Below are positions 38,163 through 47,344 of a stretch of DNA of 64,000 bases, in pieces. Numbering within the stretch: the first letter of the stretch is position 1; each line of letters starts with the position of its first letter. The position numbers were made by a program, and so were the translations under genes. Below the pieces are notes generated by a model that saw nothing but the letters and a program-made list of their open reading frames with translations, searched no databases and was not told the origin of the DNA. The stretch spans positions 496,001 to 560,000 of the forward strand of contig NZ_OY782757.1 of NCBI RefSeq assembly GCF_963678185.1, read 5' to 3'. This stretch comes from an uncultured Tolumonas sp. (GTDB lineage Bacteria > Pseudomonadota > Gammaproteobacteria > Enterobacterales > Aeromonadaceae).

Positions 38163-38198
38163 CATATTAAACAGAAAGTTATAGTGAAATTTACTATT

Positions 38199-38241
38199 GT
38201 TCAATCGTGAACTTTTATGTTTTTTTTGTTCTTCAATGTAT
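38199..38241. promoter_or_regulatory. paired VnfA-type sites before the TonB-receptor operon
   Basis: GTTC-N6-GAAC at 38199-38212 and GTTC-N6-GTAT at 38228-38241 start 29 bp apart, the same phase as at vnfH and vnfD. They end about 106 bp before the promoter-like element at 38347. Confidence 0.6.
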
Positions 38242-38346
38242 AACCAAAAATTACGCATTTCTTACCATTTTGAACACTATCAAACAGACGTTATTTATAA
38301 CCTTATAAATCAATGCTTTACATTAAACATTAACTGTTCATTTTTG

Positions 38347-38362
38347 TGGCACATCTCTTGGT
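38347..38362 (+). promoter_or_regulatory. sigma-54-like promoter of the TonB-receptor operon
   Basis: TGGCACATCTCTTGGT has a perfect -24 box and correct spacing, but the -12 box reads TTGG instead of TTGC. It lies 53 bp before the receptor start. The departure at the conserved C would be expected to weaken it. Confidence 0.5.
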
Positions 38363-38414
38363 ATATCTCATGTGAGCTTCATCACATTAATTTGATAAAA
38401 CAAAGGACTGTCAC

Positions 38415-40601
38415 ATGAAATCAATGCCCCGTGAATTTTGTTTATCCGTACTGTGTTCATCGCTTATTGCTGTAGGGCTGCCAGCAACAGCTGCGGATGA
38501 GACGGCCATGAAAGCTTTGCCTACAGTGCAAGTAACTGGTCAAGCTAAAAAGTTAGCTAATAGTGGAAAAGCCTCGCAAGGGTATTGTGTCACCAACGCA
38601 AATGTTGGGCCATTAGGAAATAAAAAGGTGTTAGACCTCCCCTATTCTGTTCAATCTGTTTCCAGTGATTTTATTAAAAATCAGCAAGTTGACAGCACAC
38701 CTGACCTGCTTAAATACACACCATCCGCACAAGTTGAATACCGTGGTGGTGGCGAAATTGGTCGTCCGCAGACACGTGGTTTTCAAGCCGATCTGCTGCA
38801 AAATACGCGAATTGATGGTTACAGTGTGGGCGCTCATTTTCCGCAGCCCGTTGAACTTTATGAACGCCAAGATGTGCTATATGGCTTAGCAGGCGCATTT
38901 TATGGCCCATCCAACGCAGCAGGTATTTTCAATTCGGTATTAAAACGCCCAACTGATACGCCAGTTCGTCGAGTTAGCCAGTCTTATGAAGGCAGTAGCC
39001 AGTATGTTAGTCGCGGCGATTTCGGTGGTCGTGCAGGCGATAACGACAAATATGGCTATCGTTTAAACGTCATGCATGGTGATGGCGAACGCTATGTTGA
39101 AAACAGTAACCTACGGCGCGAATTAGTGGGGTTGGCTGTTGACTCTAAGGTCAGTGATAAAACGTTAATCGAAGCCAATGTTAGTCACTATGTTTATGAT
39201 CAAACAGGCTATCCGGGTAGTTTTGGCCTTAGCACCACTGCCACATCGTTACCCAGTGCAGCAGATGCAAAAAAAGCTGGTTACGGGCAATCATTTGCAA
39301 CCTCAGAAGTCACCAGTGATATTTACGGGGCTCGGGTGACACATCAGCTGAATGATGACTGGAAAATAAGTGGCGGGCTACAAGAGCAGGATGTGTTGAG
39401 ATCCATCCACGGTGCCAGTAACAAAAATTTTGGCAGTGATGGTTCGTTTACTGTTACCACCAGTGAAAGTTATACCAAACAAGAGTTGCTGAGTAATCAG
39501 CTCTATCTGAATGGAAAAGCAAAAACCGGTCAATTCAAACATGATCTGGTAATTGGAACCAATGGCTATCGTAACCCGAGCTATCAGGCGAAAAATTCGG
39601 CCGTTGCAGCTTCAACCTGCAAGGGTTCGATTGATAACCCGTGTTTTATCAGTAACGAACCGGCCTGGAATGGCTATGGTAGTTTTGATAAGACTGGCGA
39701 TACCACATATCAAACATTGATATTTGGCGACACCATGGCCATCAATGATCGCTGGTCAGTTATGGGAGTCGCCAGTAATGGCTGGATCAATATAAATAGC
39801 TCATCAGCTAGCAGTAATAGTGATAATGGCGGTGCAGCACAGACAGTGAATTACGCGCCAAGCTATACCACTGCGTTGATTTATAAACCCCGCAAAAACA
39901 TGACCACCTATATTAATTACGCTGATAGTGTGCAGCCAGGCGGCACAGCACCAACAACAGCCAATAATGCCAATGCAACATTAGATCCGTACCACACCAA
40001 ACAAATTGAGGCTGGTTACAAAGCGAATGTCGCAAACATGGAATTTACCACTGCCGCTTTCCGTATTGAACGACCACTAGCCTATACCGGTTCTGACAAT
40101 ATTTATCGTGAACAAGGCCAGCAAGTTAACCATGGTCTTGAATTCTATAGCCGAGGCCGGGCAACCGAGAACACCACTGTCATGGGGGGGATGACCTGGC
40201 TTGATCCGAAACTCAAAGACACATTATTAGCTTCAACCGATGATAAACAGGTGATCGGAGTGCCGAAATGGCAAGCCAATATGCTCACGGAATACGACCT
40301 TCCACAGGTTAATGGATTAACGCTCACTGGCAACCTTCATTACACAGGTAAACGTGCTGCGAATAACACCAATACCGCTTGGGCTGATGGCTACACCACT
40401 GCTGATATTGGCACACGGTTTACCAAAAAGATCGGCAATAACAAAACTCTGACCTGGCGTTTGGGCGTTAACAACGTCACCGACAAGCAATATTGGGCTT
40501 CGTTGATGCCAGGGAATACCGAAGGGAACACGGTTGCGGCATCCAGCGCATATTTAGGTGAACCTCGGACTTTCAAAACCTCGTTGCAGCTTGATTTCTA
40601 A
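38415..40601 (+). CDS. TonB-dependent outer-membrane receptor, siderophore type
   Basis: This 728-residue receptor has a signal peptide ending PATAADE, a TonB-box-like segment near the mature N-terminus (LPTVQVTGQA), a plug domain (NKKVLDLPYSVQSVSSDFIK, RPQTRGFQADLLQNTRIDGY, YGPSNAAGIFNSVLKRP) and a 22-strand barrel ending FKTSLQLDF. It is closest in style to ferric-siderophore receptors of the FhuE/FoxA group. No Fur box is evident; instead VnfA-type sites precede it, so the ligand may be a vanadium complex rather than ferric iron (inference). It begins an operon with a complete ABC importer and a TonB. Confidence 0.87.
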   Translation: MKSMPREFCLSVLCSSLIAVGLPATAADETAMKALPTVQVTGQAKKLANSGKASQGYCVTNANVGPLGNKKVLDLPYSVQSVSSDFIKNQQVDSTPDLLKYTPSAQVEYRGGGEIGRPQTRGFQADLLQNTRIDGYSVGAHFPQPVELYERQDVLYGLAGAFYGPSNAAGIFNSVLKRPTDTPVRRVSQSYEGSSQYVSRGDFGGRAGDNDKYGYRLNVMHGDGERYVENSNLRRELVGLAVDSKVSDKTLIEANVSHYVYDQTGYPGSFGLSTTATSLPSAADAKKAGYGQSFATSEVTSDIYGARVTHQLNDDWKISGGLQEQDVLRSIHGASNKNFGSDGSFTVTTSESYTKQELLSNQLYLNGKAKTGQFKHDLVIGTNGYRNPSYQAKNSAVAASTCKGSIDNPCFISNEPAWNGYGSFDKTGDTTYQTLIFGDTMAINDRWSVMGVASNGWININSSSASSNSDNGGAAQTVNYAPSYTTALIYKPRKNMTTYINYADSVQPGGTAPTTANNANATLDPYHTKQIEAGYKANVANMEFTTAAFRIERPLAYTGSDNIYREQGQQVNHGLEFYSRGRATENTTVMGGMTWLDPKLKDTLLASTDDKQVIGVPKWQANMLTEYDLPQVNGLTLTGNLHYTGKRAANNTNTAWADGYTTADIGTRFTKKIGNNKTLTWRLGVNNVTDKQYWASLMPGNTEGNTVAASSAYLGEPRTFKTSLQLDF

Positions 40602-40633
40602 ACCAACCCAAAGTCTACGAAAGGAGTTTACTT

Positions 40634-41692
40634 ATGCGTAACCTTAAATCGTTATCTCAACTGGTTGGTGCAATGCTGGCAATCAGCACTATCAGCGTAG
40701 CGACACAAGCAAAACAAATAACCGATTTGTCGGGTCGGAAAGTGGAGATCCCCGATCATATTGCGCGGATTTATACCTTCTCGCACTCGTTTGCCATTAT
40801 CACTGCACTAGCACCGGAACAATTGGTGGGGTTACCCCACCCGTTCAAACTAAAACCAGAATATATGGCTTATTTACCAAAGCCAGTTCAAAAATTGCCT
40901 CAAATGTCAGTCGGGCAAGATATGAATCTGGAGCAGGTCAAAGCAGCAAAAATTGATTTAGCCGTGGGGTGGAATACCCCGGCTTTTCAACGGGAGCAAT
41001 TAAAACAACTGAGTCGGGTGAATGTTCCTGCTGTCTTAGTCGGCGTTGATAAACTCAGCGACTACCCCGCCACCTTCCGTTTTCTGGGAAAAGTATTGGG
41101 CAAAGCTGAACGCGGGGAAAAACTAGCGGGTTATATTGAAACCACCAGTGCCAAACTGGCAAAAGCCGTTTCAATCATTCCAACCCAAGACAAGATTCGT
41201 GTTTATTACGCAGAATCGATGGATGGCCTGACATCACAGTGTGGCGAAGCGGATCGTGCGGAAGTCATTCGTCTGGCCGGAGCTGTAAACGCACTGGCTT
41301 GTAGTGATTTACCATCGGCAACGGCTGTTCCGGCAGATATTGAGTCCAGCAATGTCACTGCGGGCATGGAAACCCTGCTGAAAATTAATCCTGATGTCAT
41401 TGTTACCCGTTTTCCGGCAACCACCGATCTGATCAATAACGATCTGCGTTGGGCTAAACTGAAAGCAGTCAAGGCACACAAAGTTTACCCCATCCCTTCC
41501 TTGCCGTTTAACTGGTTCGATCGACCACCGTCATTTATGCGTGTAATGGGTGCTCAATGGCTAGCCAACAAACTCTACCCCGCAGCTTACCCGATCAATT
41601 TAGAAAAAGAGACGCATGATTTTTACCAACTCTTTTTTCAGGTCGATTTAGATAAACCCGCTACCGACAAATTGCTGAACAAAACCAGCTAA
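40634..41692 (+). CDS. periplasmic metal-chelate-binding protein (FecB/BtuF class)
   Basis: This 352-residue binder has a signal peptide (MRNLKSLSQLVGAMLAISTI, then SVATQA) and the class III fold joined by a long helix. It begins ITDLSGRKVEIPDHIARIYT and has the late motif FNWFDRPPSFMRVMGAQWLA, which marks a particular subgroup of chelate-binding proteins rather than the ferric citrate or vitamin B12 binders themselves. It should hand the complex delivered by the receptor to the permease. AAAGGAG precedes the ATG; the gene lies 32 bp after the receptor. Confidence 0.85.
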   Translation: MRNLKSLSQLVGAMLAISTISVATQAKQITDLSGRKVEIPDHIARIYTFSHSFAIITALAPEQLVGLPHPFKLKPEYMAYLPKPVQKLPQMSVGQDMNLEQVKAAKIDLAVGWNTPAFQREQLKQLSRVNVPAVLVGVDKLSDYPATFRFLGKVLGKAERGEKLAGYIETTSAKLAKAVSIIPTQDKIRVYYAESMDGLTSQCGEADRAEVIRLAGAVNALACSDLPSATAVPADIESSNVTAGMETLLKINPDVIVTRFPATTDLINNDLRWAKLKAVKAHKVYPIPSLPFNWFDRPPSFMRVMGAQWLANKLYPAAYPINLEKETHDFYQLFFQVDLDKPATDKLLNKTS

Positions 41693-41703
41693 CGGAGTCT
41701 GTT

Positions 41704-42771
41704 ATGGATGCATCAGCCAGCTCTTGTATTGATTTACCCAGTGCCGGAACCCGGCGCTGGTTTGAGTGGTTAACCTGGTACAGCCTGCTTTTATGCGGGC
41801 TGCTTACGGCCATTTTACTGGCATTTTCTATTGGAAAATATCCAACCAGCCCACTGACGATCATCCAGTTTTTCCTGCATTGGATGGGTTTTAATGTAAT
41901 GGAAAATGAGCAGTTTGACACACTACATAATGTGCTGATTGATATTCGTTTACCGCGAATTTTGGTAGCTATGTTAGTAGGCTCGACACTTTCAGTTTCC
42001 GGCGCCGCTTTCCAGGCCGTGTTTCGTAACCCATTGGTTTCACCGGGGCTGTTAGGTGTGCAAAGTGGTGCCGCGTTCGGTGCAGCACTGGGTATTTTGC
42101 TCGGTTGCAGCTGGGCTGTTATTCAGGGCTTGGCTTTTTCTATGGGGCTGATAGCTGTATTTGCCAGCGTGCTGATCGCTAATGTGTTCGGGCAATCATC
42201 GATGGTGATGTTGGTGCTCGGCGGCATGATCAGTAGCGCGTTATTTTCATCCTTAGTATCGGTGATTAAATATGTCGCCGATCCACTCAATGTGCTGCCA
42301 TCAATTGTTTATTGGCTCATGGGAAATCTGGCGCTGGCTGATTTACCACAAGTGCTGACCTTTGGCGGGCCATTGGTTGCAGGAATTTTGCTGATTGCTT
42401 GTTGTGGCCGAATGCTCGATGCACTCTCGATGGGTGACGATGAAGCGCGCTCATTAGGCATTCCGGTTATTTGGGTACGTTATAGCATTATTGCCATTAC
42501 TACCATGATTTCGGCTTTAACTGTCTCGATCGCAGGCACCATCGGCTGGGTCGGTTTATTGATCCCGCATATTGTCAGAATGATGCTTGGCCCGGCGAAC
42601 AGTCGTGTTTTACCTGCCAGCATCATTCTTGGTGCGACTTTTTTGATCCTTGCTGATTGCGTATCACGCTGTATTGCTGACAGTGAAATCCCGATTGGAA
42701 TCGTGACAGAAATATTAGGCATACCGGTGTTCCTGCTGGTGTTAAAACGCTCACGCAAAGGGTGGAATTAA
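41704..42771 (+). CDS. FecCD-type metal-chelate permease
   Basis: This 355-residue inner-membrane protein has about ten helices and the FecCD signatures: IRLPRILVAMLVGSTLSVSGA followed by AFQAVFRNPLVSPGLLG, and TVSIAGTIGWVGLLIPHIVRMMLG near the end. It forms a homodimer channel with the ATPase encoded next. The proton-rich N-terminal extension is short. The start follows the binder stop by 11 bp, and one base separates its stop from the ATPase start. Confidence 0.9.
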   Translation: MDASASSCIDLPSAGTRRWFEWLTWYSLLLCGLLTAILLAFSIGKYPTSPLTIIQFFLHWMGFNVMENEQFDTLHNVLIDIRLPRILVAMLVGSTLSVSGAAFQAVFRNPLVSPGLLGVQSGAAFGAALGILLGCSWAVIQGLAFSMGLIAVFASVLIANVFGQSSMVMLVLGGMISSALFSSLVSVIKYVADPLNVLPSIVYWLMGNLALADLPQVLTFGGPLVAGILLIACCGRMLDALSMGDDEARSLGIPVIWVRYSIIAITTMISALTVSIAGTIGWVGLLIPHIVRMMLGPANSRVLPASIILGATFLILADCVSRCIADSEIPIGIVTEILGIPVFLLVLKRSRKGWN

Positions 42772-42772
42772 T

Positions 42773-43552
42773 ATGGATGTGTTAACCGAACTCAAAGCTA
42801 ATGCTGTAAGTTACGCCTATAAAGGACACCCCGTATTACGTGATGTTTCATTGTCGGTAAAACAAGGTGAACTGGTTTCTCTGCTGGGAAAAAATGGTGC
42901 AGGTAAGACGACATTACTAAAGTTGTTACAGGGTTTTCTTAAACCTAAACACGGCAATATTTCTCTTAATGATCAGCCATTAACTCAATTTTCAAGACGA
43001 GAATTGGCCACCCATATTGCTTATGTGCCGCAGTCGCATATTCCCCCCTTCCCCTATCTGGTGGAAGAGGTGGTCACCTTAGGGCGCATACCTCATTCCG
43101 GCATTTTCCGCTCACCCACACAAGAAGACAGAGACGCTGCACACGCAGCAATAGCACAACTGCGGATCAACCATTTGAGCCGTCGGGCTTATACCGAGTT
43201 ATCCGGCGGGGAACGCCAATTAGTGCTAATTGCCCGTGCTTTAGCACAAGGCACACGTATTTTTATCATGGATGAACCCATTACCGGGCTCGATTATGGT
43301 AATCAGTTTCGGCTGTTAGACACACTACAAGAACTGGTTGCCAGCGGTTTTGGTATTTTAATGACGACTCATCACCCCGAACATGCACTTCGGGCATCGA
43401 CTAAAGTCGCTTTACTGATTGATGGAATAATTGAACAAGCGGGCACTCCTAAATCAGTTATTACACCAGCCACCATTCAACATTTATATGATTTGAGCGT
43501 AGAAGCAATTGATGCAGCAGGTCATACACTGTTTGTACCGGCGGGCGTCTAA
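42773..43552 (+). CDS. metal-chelate ABC importer ATPase (FecE/FepC type)
   Basis: This 259-residue ATPase has Walker A GKNGAGKTT, Q-loop YVPQSHIPPFPY, signature LSGGERQLVLIARAL, Walker B IFIMDEPITGLD and H-loop TTHHPEHAL. It resembles FecE/FepC/BtuD-like ATPases and should energise the FecCD-type permease. Order receptor-binder-permease-ATPase-TonB is complete for uptake from outside to the cytosol. A tonB gene starts two bases after its stop. Confidence 0.9.
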   Translation: MDVLTELKANAVSYAYKGHPVLRDVSLSVKQGELVSLLGKNGAGKTTLLKLLQGFLKPKHGNISLNDQPLTQFSRRELATHIAYVPQSHIPPFPYLVEEVVTLGRIPHSGIFRSPTQEDRDAAHAAIAQLRINHLSRRAYTELSGGERQLVLIARALAQGTRIFIMDEPITGLDYGNQFRLLDTLQELVASGFGILMTTHHPEHALRASTKVALLIDGIIEQAGTPKSVITPATIQHLYDLSVEAIDAAGHTLFVPAGV

Positions 43553-43554
43553 TC

Positions 43555-44385
43555 ATGTTAGGCGAAGCATTAATTACCGACTGCCGGGAGACGTCAGCTA
43601 AACCATCGTTGAACAAATATCGCCAACAATATCATGCGTGGGGAGTAGCCATACTTCTTCACCTATTTACTGGGATTCTATTTTATAAAATCGAAAGTTC
43701 CCTCGCCTCCCAAACATCGGCGGCAGAAACAATCAGACCAGTCAGAAAAATCATTCAGGTTCAGCTGGTTTCCATGGCACAAGTGGTAGCAAAAAAATCT
43801 CTCACAACGAAAACCCCTGAACCTCAAGAATCGAAAGCGAATCCTGTCATGAAATCTGTTCCCGCTGATAACGCAATGACATTACCAGTAAAAACAGATA
43901 CGAACGATCCTCTGGCAAAATTACATACCACATCAGAAAAGAGCAAAAACAAATTAAGAAACAAAAAAGAGAATAGAGCCATTTTGAAAAAAACAGATGT
44001 GGCTCTAAACAAACTCCCTGAGCAAATTAAGCAAGAAAACACCGCTAAAAAACAACCACGAATCATTGAACAAACAACACCGCAGAATGACAAGCCAAAT
44101 ATACCGGCCAGACTGGATGCCCATTACCTTTCTAATCCTCCGCCAGAATATCCGGAAATTGCACGGGAGTTAGGGCAAGAAGGCACAGTACTACTGAAAG
44201 TGAAAGTCTCAACTTCCGGTTTGGTATTACAGGTCAGCATACATCGTAGTAGTGGTCACAATGCATTAGATACAGCCGCAATAAATGCTGTCCGTCATTG
44301 GAAGTTTGTTCCAGCCAACATTGGAAATGTGACACAGGAGGATGATGTGATTATTCCTGTTAGCTTTTCATTAGAAGATGCCTGA
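43555..44385 (+). CDS. tonB: dedicated TonB-like energy transducer
   Basis: This 276-residue protein has a short cytoplasmic start, one membrane helix (WGVAILLHLFTGILFYKI), a long periplasmic linker rich in Lys, Pro and Gln, and a C-terminal TonB domain (PPPEYPEIARELGQEGTVLLK to AINAVRHWKFVPA). It transmits proton-motive force to the receptor. ExbB and ExbD are not adjacent, so it must borrow them. A private TonB in the operon suggests that this uptake route must be energised when the general iron-regulated TonB is low. Confidence 0.88.
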   Translation: MLGEALITDCRETSAKPSLNKYRQQYHAWGVAILLHLFTGILFYKIESSLASQTSAAETIRPVRKIIQVQLVSMAQVVAKKSLTTKTPEPQESKANPVMKSVPADNAMTLPVKTDTNDPLAKLHTTSEKSKNKLRNKKENRAILKKTDVALNKLPEQIKQENTAKKQPRIIEQTTPQNDKPNIPARLDAHYLSNPPPEYPEIARELGQEGTVLLKVKVSTSGLVLQVSIHRSSGHNALDTAAINAVRHWKFVPANIGNVTQEDDVIIPVSFSLEDA

Positions 44386-44397
44386 AATGACAATTCT

Positions 44398-44446
44398 GAA
44401 CTTAATTTTATGAAATACACATGAATGTACATTTCTCATAGAGAAC
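44398..44446. promoter_or_regulatory. possible VnfA-type half-sites before the soluble five-gene operon
   Basis: GAAC at 44398 and GTAC at 44427 are 29 bp apart, and another GAAC starts at 44443. Only half-sites match, so this is weaker than the other pairs, but the position relative to the promoter at 44532 is right. Confidence 0.3.
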
Positions 44447-44531
44447 AAATTCAAACAACAATTAAATCTACATATGGCATTGATTTCATTAAACAAATAA
44501 CCATCAATAACACAAAGAAGAAACACTGTGT

Positions 44532-44547
44532 TGGCACATTAAATGCC
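44532..44547 (+). promoter_or_regulatory. sigma-54 promoter of the soluble five-gene operon
   Basis: TGGCACATTAAATGCC has a perfect -24 box and exact GG-N10-GC spacing; the -12 box is ATGCC. It lies 65 bp before the first gene. Confidence 0.65.
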
Positions 44548-44611
44548 ATCTATTCATCATAAATCTGTCGTACTCGTCATTTCATACTAATAAATAAACG
44601 GGAGAGATGAA

Positions 44612-45205
44612 GTGGATACAAAAGTTAATATTTTCAATAAGCCATATAAACAAGATGTGATTACTGAATTTCTATTATCCCGTCATTCCAGTCATCACCT
44701 GGCATTACCAGCTCCCGATGAAGAACAGCTAAATATTATTCTCCGTGCAGCGATGCGCGCACCTGATTTTCAATACATGCGCCCATATCGTTTTTTAGTT
44801 GCACAAGACGCTGGTCTGATTCGGTTAGGTGAGTTGTTTGCTCAAGCAGCGAAAATGATGAATAAGCCCGAGCAAATCATCGAACGGGTTAAAAAAATGC
44901 CATTGCGAGCACCAGTGGTGATCACTGTTGTTGCTATACCTGCCGTAAATAAGCACGTCACAGCTTTTGATCAAGTTCTCTGCGCTTCCTCTTCTGTGCT
45001 GATGATGCAAATGGCCGCGCAAAGCTTGGGTTTTAACGGGATCTGGCGCTCTGGTTGGTTAATGCAAAGTCGTGAATTACATCAGTTGCTTGAATTACAA
45101 GATACCGATCAAATCGTCGGATTTCTCTATTTAGGCACCCCGACAGAAAGTGTTGCTGCTGTGCGTCCAGATGACAATCCAGAACCCTACACCCAATGGT
45201 TATAG
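44612..45205 (+). CDS. nitroreductase-family flavoprotein
   Basis: This 197-residue protein is of the FMN-dependent nitroreductase fold (YdjA-like). It has LSRHSSHHLALPAPDEEQLNIILRAAMRAPDFQYMRPYRF (FMN phosphate and ring site), VLCASSSVLMMQMAAQSLGF and WRSGWL near the dimer interface, and IVGFLYLGTP at the end. Members reduce quinones, nitro compounds, chelates or split flavin rings. As first gene of this operon it could reduce an imported metal complex (inference). The start is GTG, with GGGAGAG upstream; a nearby ATG is in another frame. Confidence 0.8.
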   Translation: MDTKVNIFNKPYKQDVITEFLLSRHSSHHLALPAPDEEQLNIILRAAMRAPDFQYMRPYRFLVAQDAGLIRLGELFAQAAKMMNKPEQIIERVKKMPLRAPVVITVVAIPAVNKHVTAFDQVLCASSSVLMMQMAAQSLGFNGIWRSGWLMQSRELHQLLELQDTDQIVGFLYLGTPTESVAAVRPDDNPEPYTQWL

Positions 45206-45215
45206 CGAGGCCGAT

Positions 45216-46331
45216 ATGATGAAGCCACTGCAAATGAAATGTGGGATCGAATATGAATATATGCTCATTGATACCGAAGGTGAACAGACCGGGCGTCTGC
45301 GTAATTTTACTAATCTCGACTTTAAATCGATTGCCGGTTTATTGGAAGAAAAGCCGGGAAAATGGGATAACGCTCTGGCTGTCGGTGATTTAGGCATCAA
45401 AAATGGATATTGGTATCTGGAAGGTGACGAGCGATTTAATCCTGATGGTGCTTTTCACCAGATGGCGGTAAAAGGTGTTGAGATTCGCACACCACCAAGA
45501 GGATCTGTATGTGAAGCTATTGCCGTATTAAAAGATATTGAACATCAGTTAACGCTTACTCTGCACAAGCATAAACTCGGGCTTGCGATTTCAGGCTTTA
45601 ACCCCGAATTAGCCGAATATCATTACGAGCCACCACTGAATCGGTGGGAAAATACACTACGTGAGCAACATCCTGAATATGCCGCATCGCATATCTCAAC
45701 GCTCAGTTATGGGCCGGATATCAATCTTTCATTCAGCGAAATGAACATTGAAAAGAATCTGGATGTTGCCCGTAAACTGACCTATTACGGCCCGTATATT
45801 GTTCCATTCAGCTTTAGCTCACCATTTTCTGGCGGAGCACAATGGCAAGGTTTATCCAAAAGGACCTATGAGCGTGGCGGGTTGCGCCCAACCTGCAAAT
45901 TATTTGCAAATGCCGCCGAAAAACCAGATTCACCGCTGGCATATTCTGCACGCATTCCATCAGAACATAGTCGTATCGAATTCAAGGCTTTTGATGCGAT
46001 ACCTACACCTGAATTATTGGCGGCTTGTTGTTATCTGTTAATCGGGCTTTGCCTTGATCATCAGTTGGAAGATCGGGCTGATTATCCTGATCATCACCTG
46101 TATCAGCGCGCTGCAATCTTGGGGTTTTCTGACGATAAGATCTGCCATACCGCTATCGATGTTATCAATAAAGCGCGTATTGCCTTGATTCAGCATGGCG
46201 AACAACAAGGAGCCCAATCTTTATCATTACTAGGAATTATGCTGGCAACTCGCCGAACCCCTTCTCATGATCTGATAGAACATTATCAACGTTCTGGTCA
46301 GATGTATTACGCAGGAGGCTTAGCAATATGA
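45216..46331 (+). CDS. glutamate-cysteine-ligase-like (GCS2 family) enzyme
   Basis: This 371-residue protein has the GCS2/YbdK-type amide-ligase fold: MKCGIEYEYMLIDTEGEQTG (metal/ATP-binding Glu residues), GVEIRTPPRGSVCEAI, YGPDINLSFSE, and SEHSRIEFKAFDAIPTPELLAA near the C-terminus. Family members form amide bonds between a carboxylate and an amine with ATP. The natural substrate here is unknown; linkage with metal import suggests building or modifying a small ligand or cofactor side chain (inference). GAGG lies six bases before ATG 45216. The stop overlaps the next start by four bases. Confidence 0.78.
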   Translation: MMKPLQMKCGIEYEYMLIDTEGEQTGRLRNFTNLDFKSIAGLLEEKPGKWDNALAVGDLGIKNGYWYLEGDERFNPDGAFHQMAVKGVEIRTPPRGSVCEAIAVLKDIEHQLTLTLHKHKLGLAISGFNPELAEYHYEPPLNRWENTLREQHPEYAASHISTLSYGPDINLSFSEMNIEKNLDVARKLTYYGPYIVPFSFSSPFSGGAQWQGLSKRTYERGGLRPTCKLFANAAEKPDSPLAYSARIPSEHSRIEFKAFDAIPTPELLAACCYLLIGLCLDHQLEDRADYPDHHLYQRAAILGFSDDKICHTAIDVINKARIALIQHGEQQGAQSLSLLGIMLATRRTPSHDLIEHYQRSGQMYYAGGLAI

Positions 46332-47344
46332 TTCCTGATGATACGGTGAATTCATCGCTCGATTTCCTCGGGCGAATGCCCATCCCTCTTCGATTGGCTT
46401 TTAAGTCGGGGCTGGATAAAACAGTCGCTGCGCATCAAATGAAAAGTGGTGTGACGCTTAATTGTATGAGTATGACCGGTGGCGAATGGTTCGAGCCATT
46501 TTCCCGTGTCGTGGCACCCGCACATCCGGCAACATTACCTTCTATGTTAGTAGTCACTTGTTCGTCAGATATACTGATCTCAAAAAATCAGTCATATTAT
46601 CAAGGACCTGCTTTATTCCAGCCATCTGAGTTTCATCCGGTATATCAAAAAGCCGGAATTCCTGATCCAACAGGCATCTTCCATCCTTTTTCAGTGATCC
46701 CGTTTGTTTTTCTGGTTGATAAAACAAAGCTGGGCAATCGCCCGCTCCCACAATGCTGGGAGGATTTGCTCGATCCCATCTATCATAACGACATCACGTT
46801 TGGTGGCTCACGATCTTCAGACTCGGGCACTTACACTGAATTCAACCGCTTCCTGTTATTGTCGCTATACCGCGAATTTGGCCCGAATGGTGTCATTACC
46901 TTTGCGCATAATGTCCGGCATTTACTGCACCATGTGGAAATTTCCCGACTGATGGGCTCGAAAAATCAGCAGGTGCCTGCAATTGCTATTTTGCCCTGGA
47001 TGCAGGCCGAACTGTGCCCTCGTCGTCAGCAATGTCAGATCATCTGGCCGCAGGATGGCGCGTACACTATGCCTATCGCCTTCATGTTAAAACCTGAAAA
47101 ACGGGAAAAATTACAGCCCATTATTGATTATCTGACCAGCGAGCAACTAGGTAACCTGCTGATGCATAACTGTTACCCACCTACTTTATTACAACATATC
47201 AGCACCATTCCCGCAGAAGCTCGTTTTCAATGGCTGGGCTGGGAATATGTTCGTTCTCATAACCTTATTCAGCAGAGTGAACTGGCATCGACATTATTCT
47301 TTAATGCCTGGTTACAGCAGCAGGAGAAAAAACAATGCAGCTAA
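46328..47344 (+). CDS. cytosolic protein of the ABC solute-binding fold
   Basis: This 338-residue protein resembles Fe(III)/spermidine-type extracellular solute-binding proteins (FHPFSVIPFVFLVDKTKLGNRPLPQCWEDLLDP; HNDITFGGSRSSDSGTYTEF; YTMPIAFMLKP), but it has no signal peptide: the start is MIPDDTVNSSLDFLGRMPIP. It is therefore probably cytosolic and may hold a metal complex or cofactor as a chaperone. Cysteines are spread through the C-terminal half (ELCPRRQQCQIIWP). The ends overlap both neighbours, so it is made as part of the set. I know of no characterised member. Confidence 0.72.
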   Translation: MIPDDTVNSSLDFLGRMPIPLRLAFKSGLDKTVAAHQMKSGVTLNCMSMTGGEWFEPFSRVVAPAHPATLPSMLVVTCSSDILISKNQSYYQGPALFQPSEFHPVYQKAGIPDPTGIFHPFSVIPFVFLVDKTKLGNRPLPQCWEDLLDPIYHNDITFGGSRSSDSGTYTEFNRFLLLSLYREFGPNGVITFAHNVRHLLHHVEISRLMGSKNQQVPAIAILPWMQAELCPRRQQCQIIWPQDGAYTMPIAFMLKPEKREKLQPIIDYLTSEQLGNLLMHNCYPPTLLQHISTIPAEARFQWLGWEYVRSHNLIQQSELASTLFFNAWLQQQEKKQCS

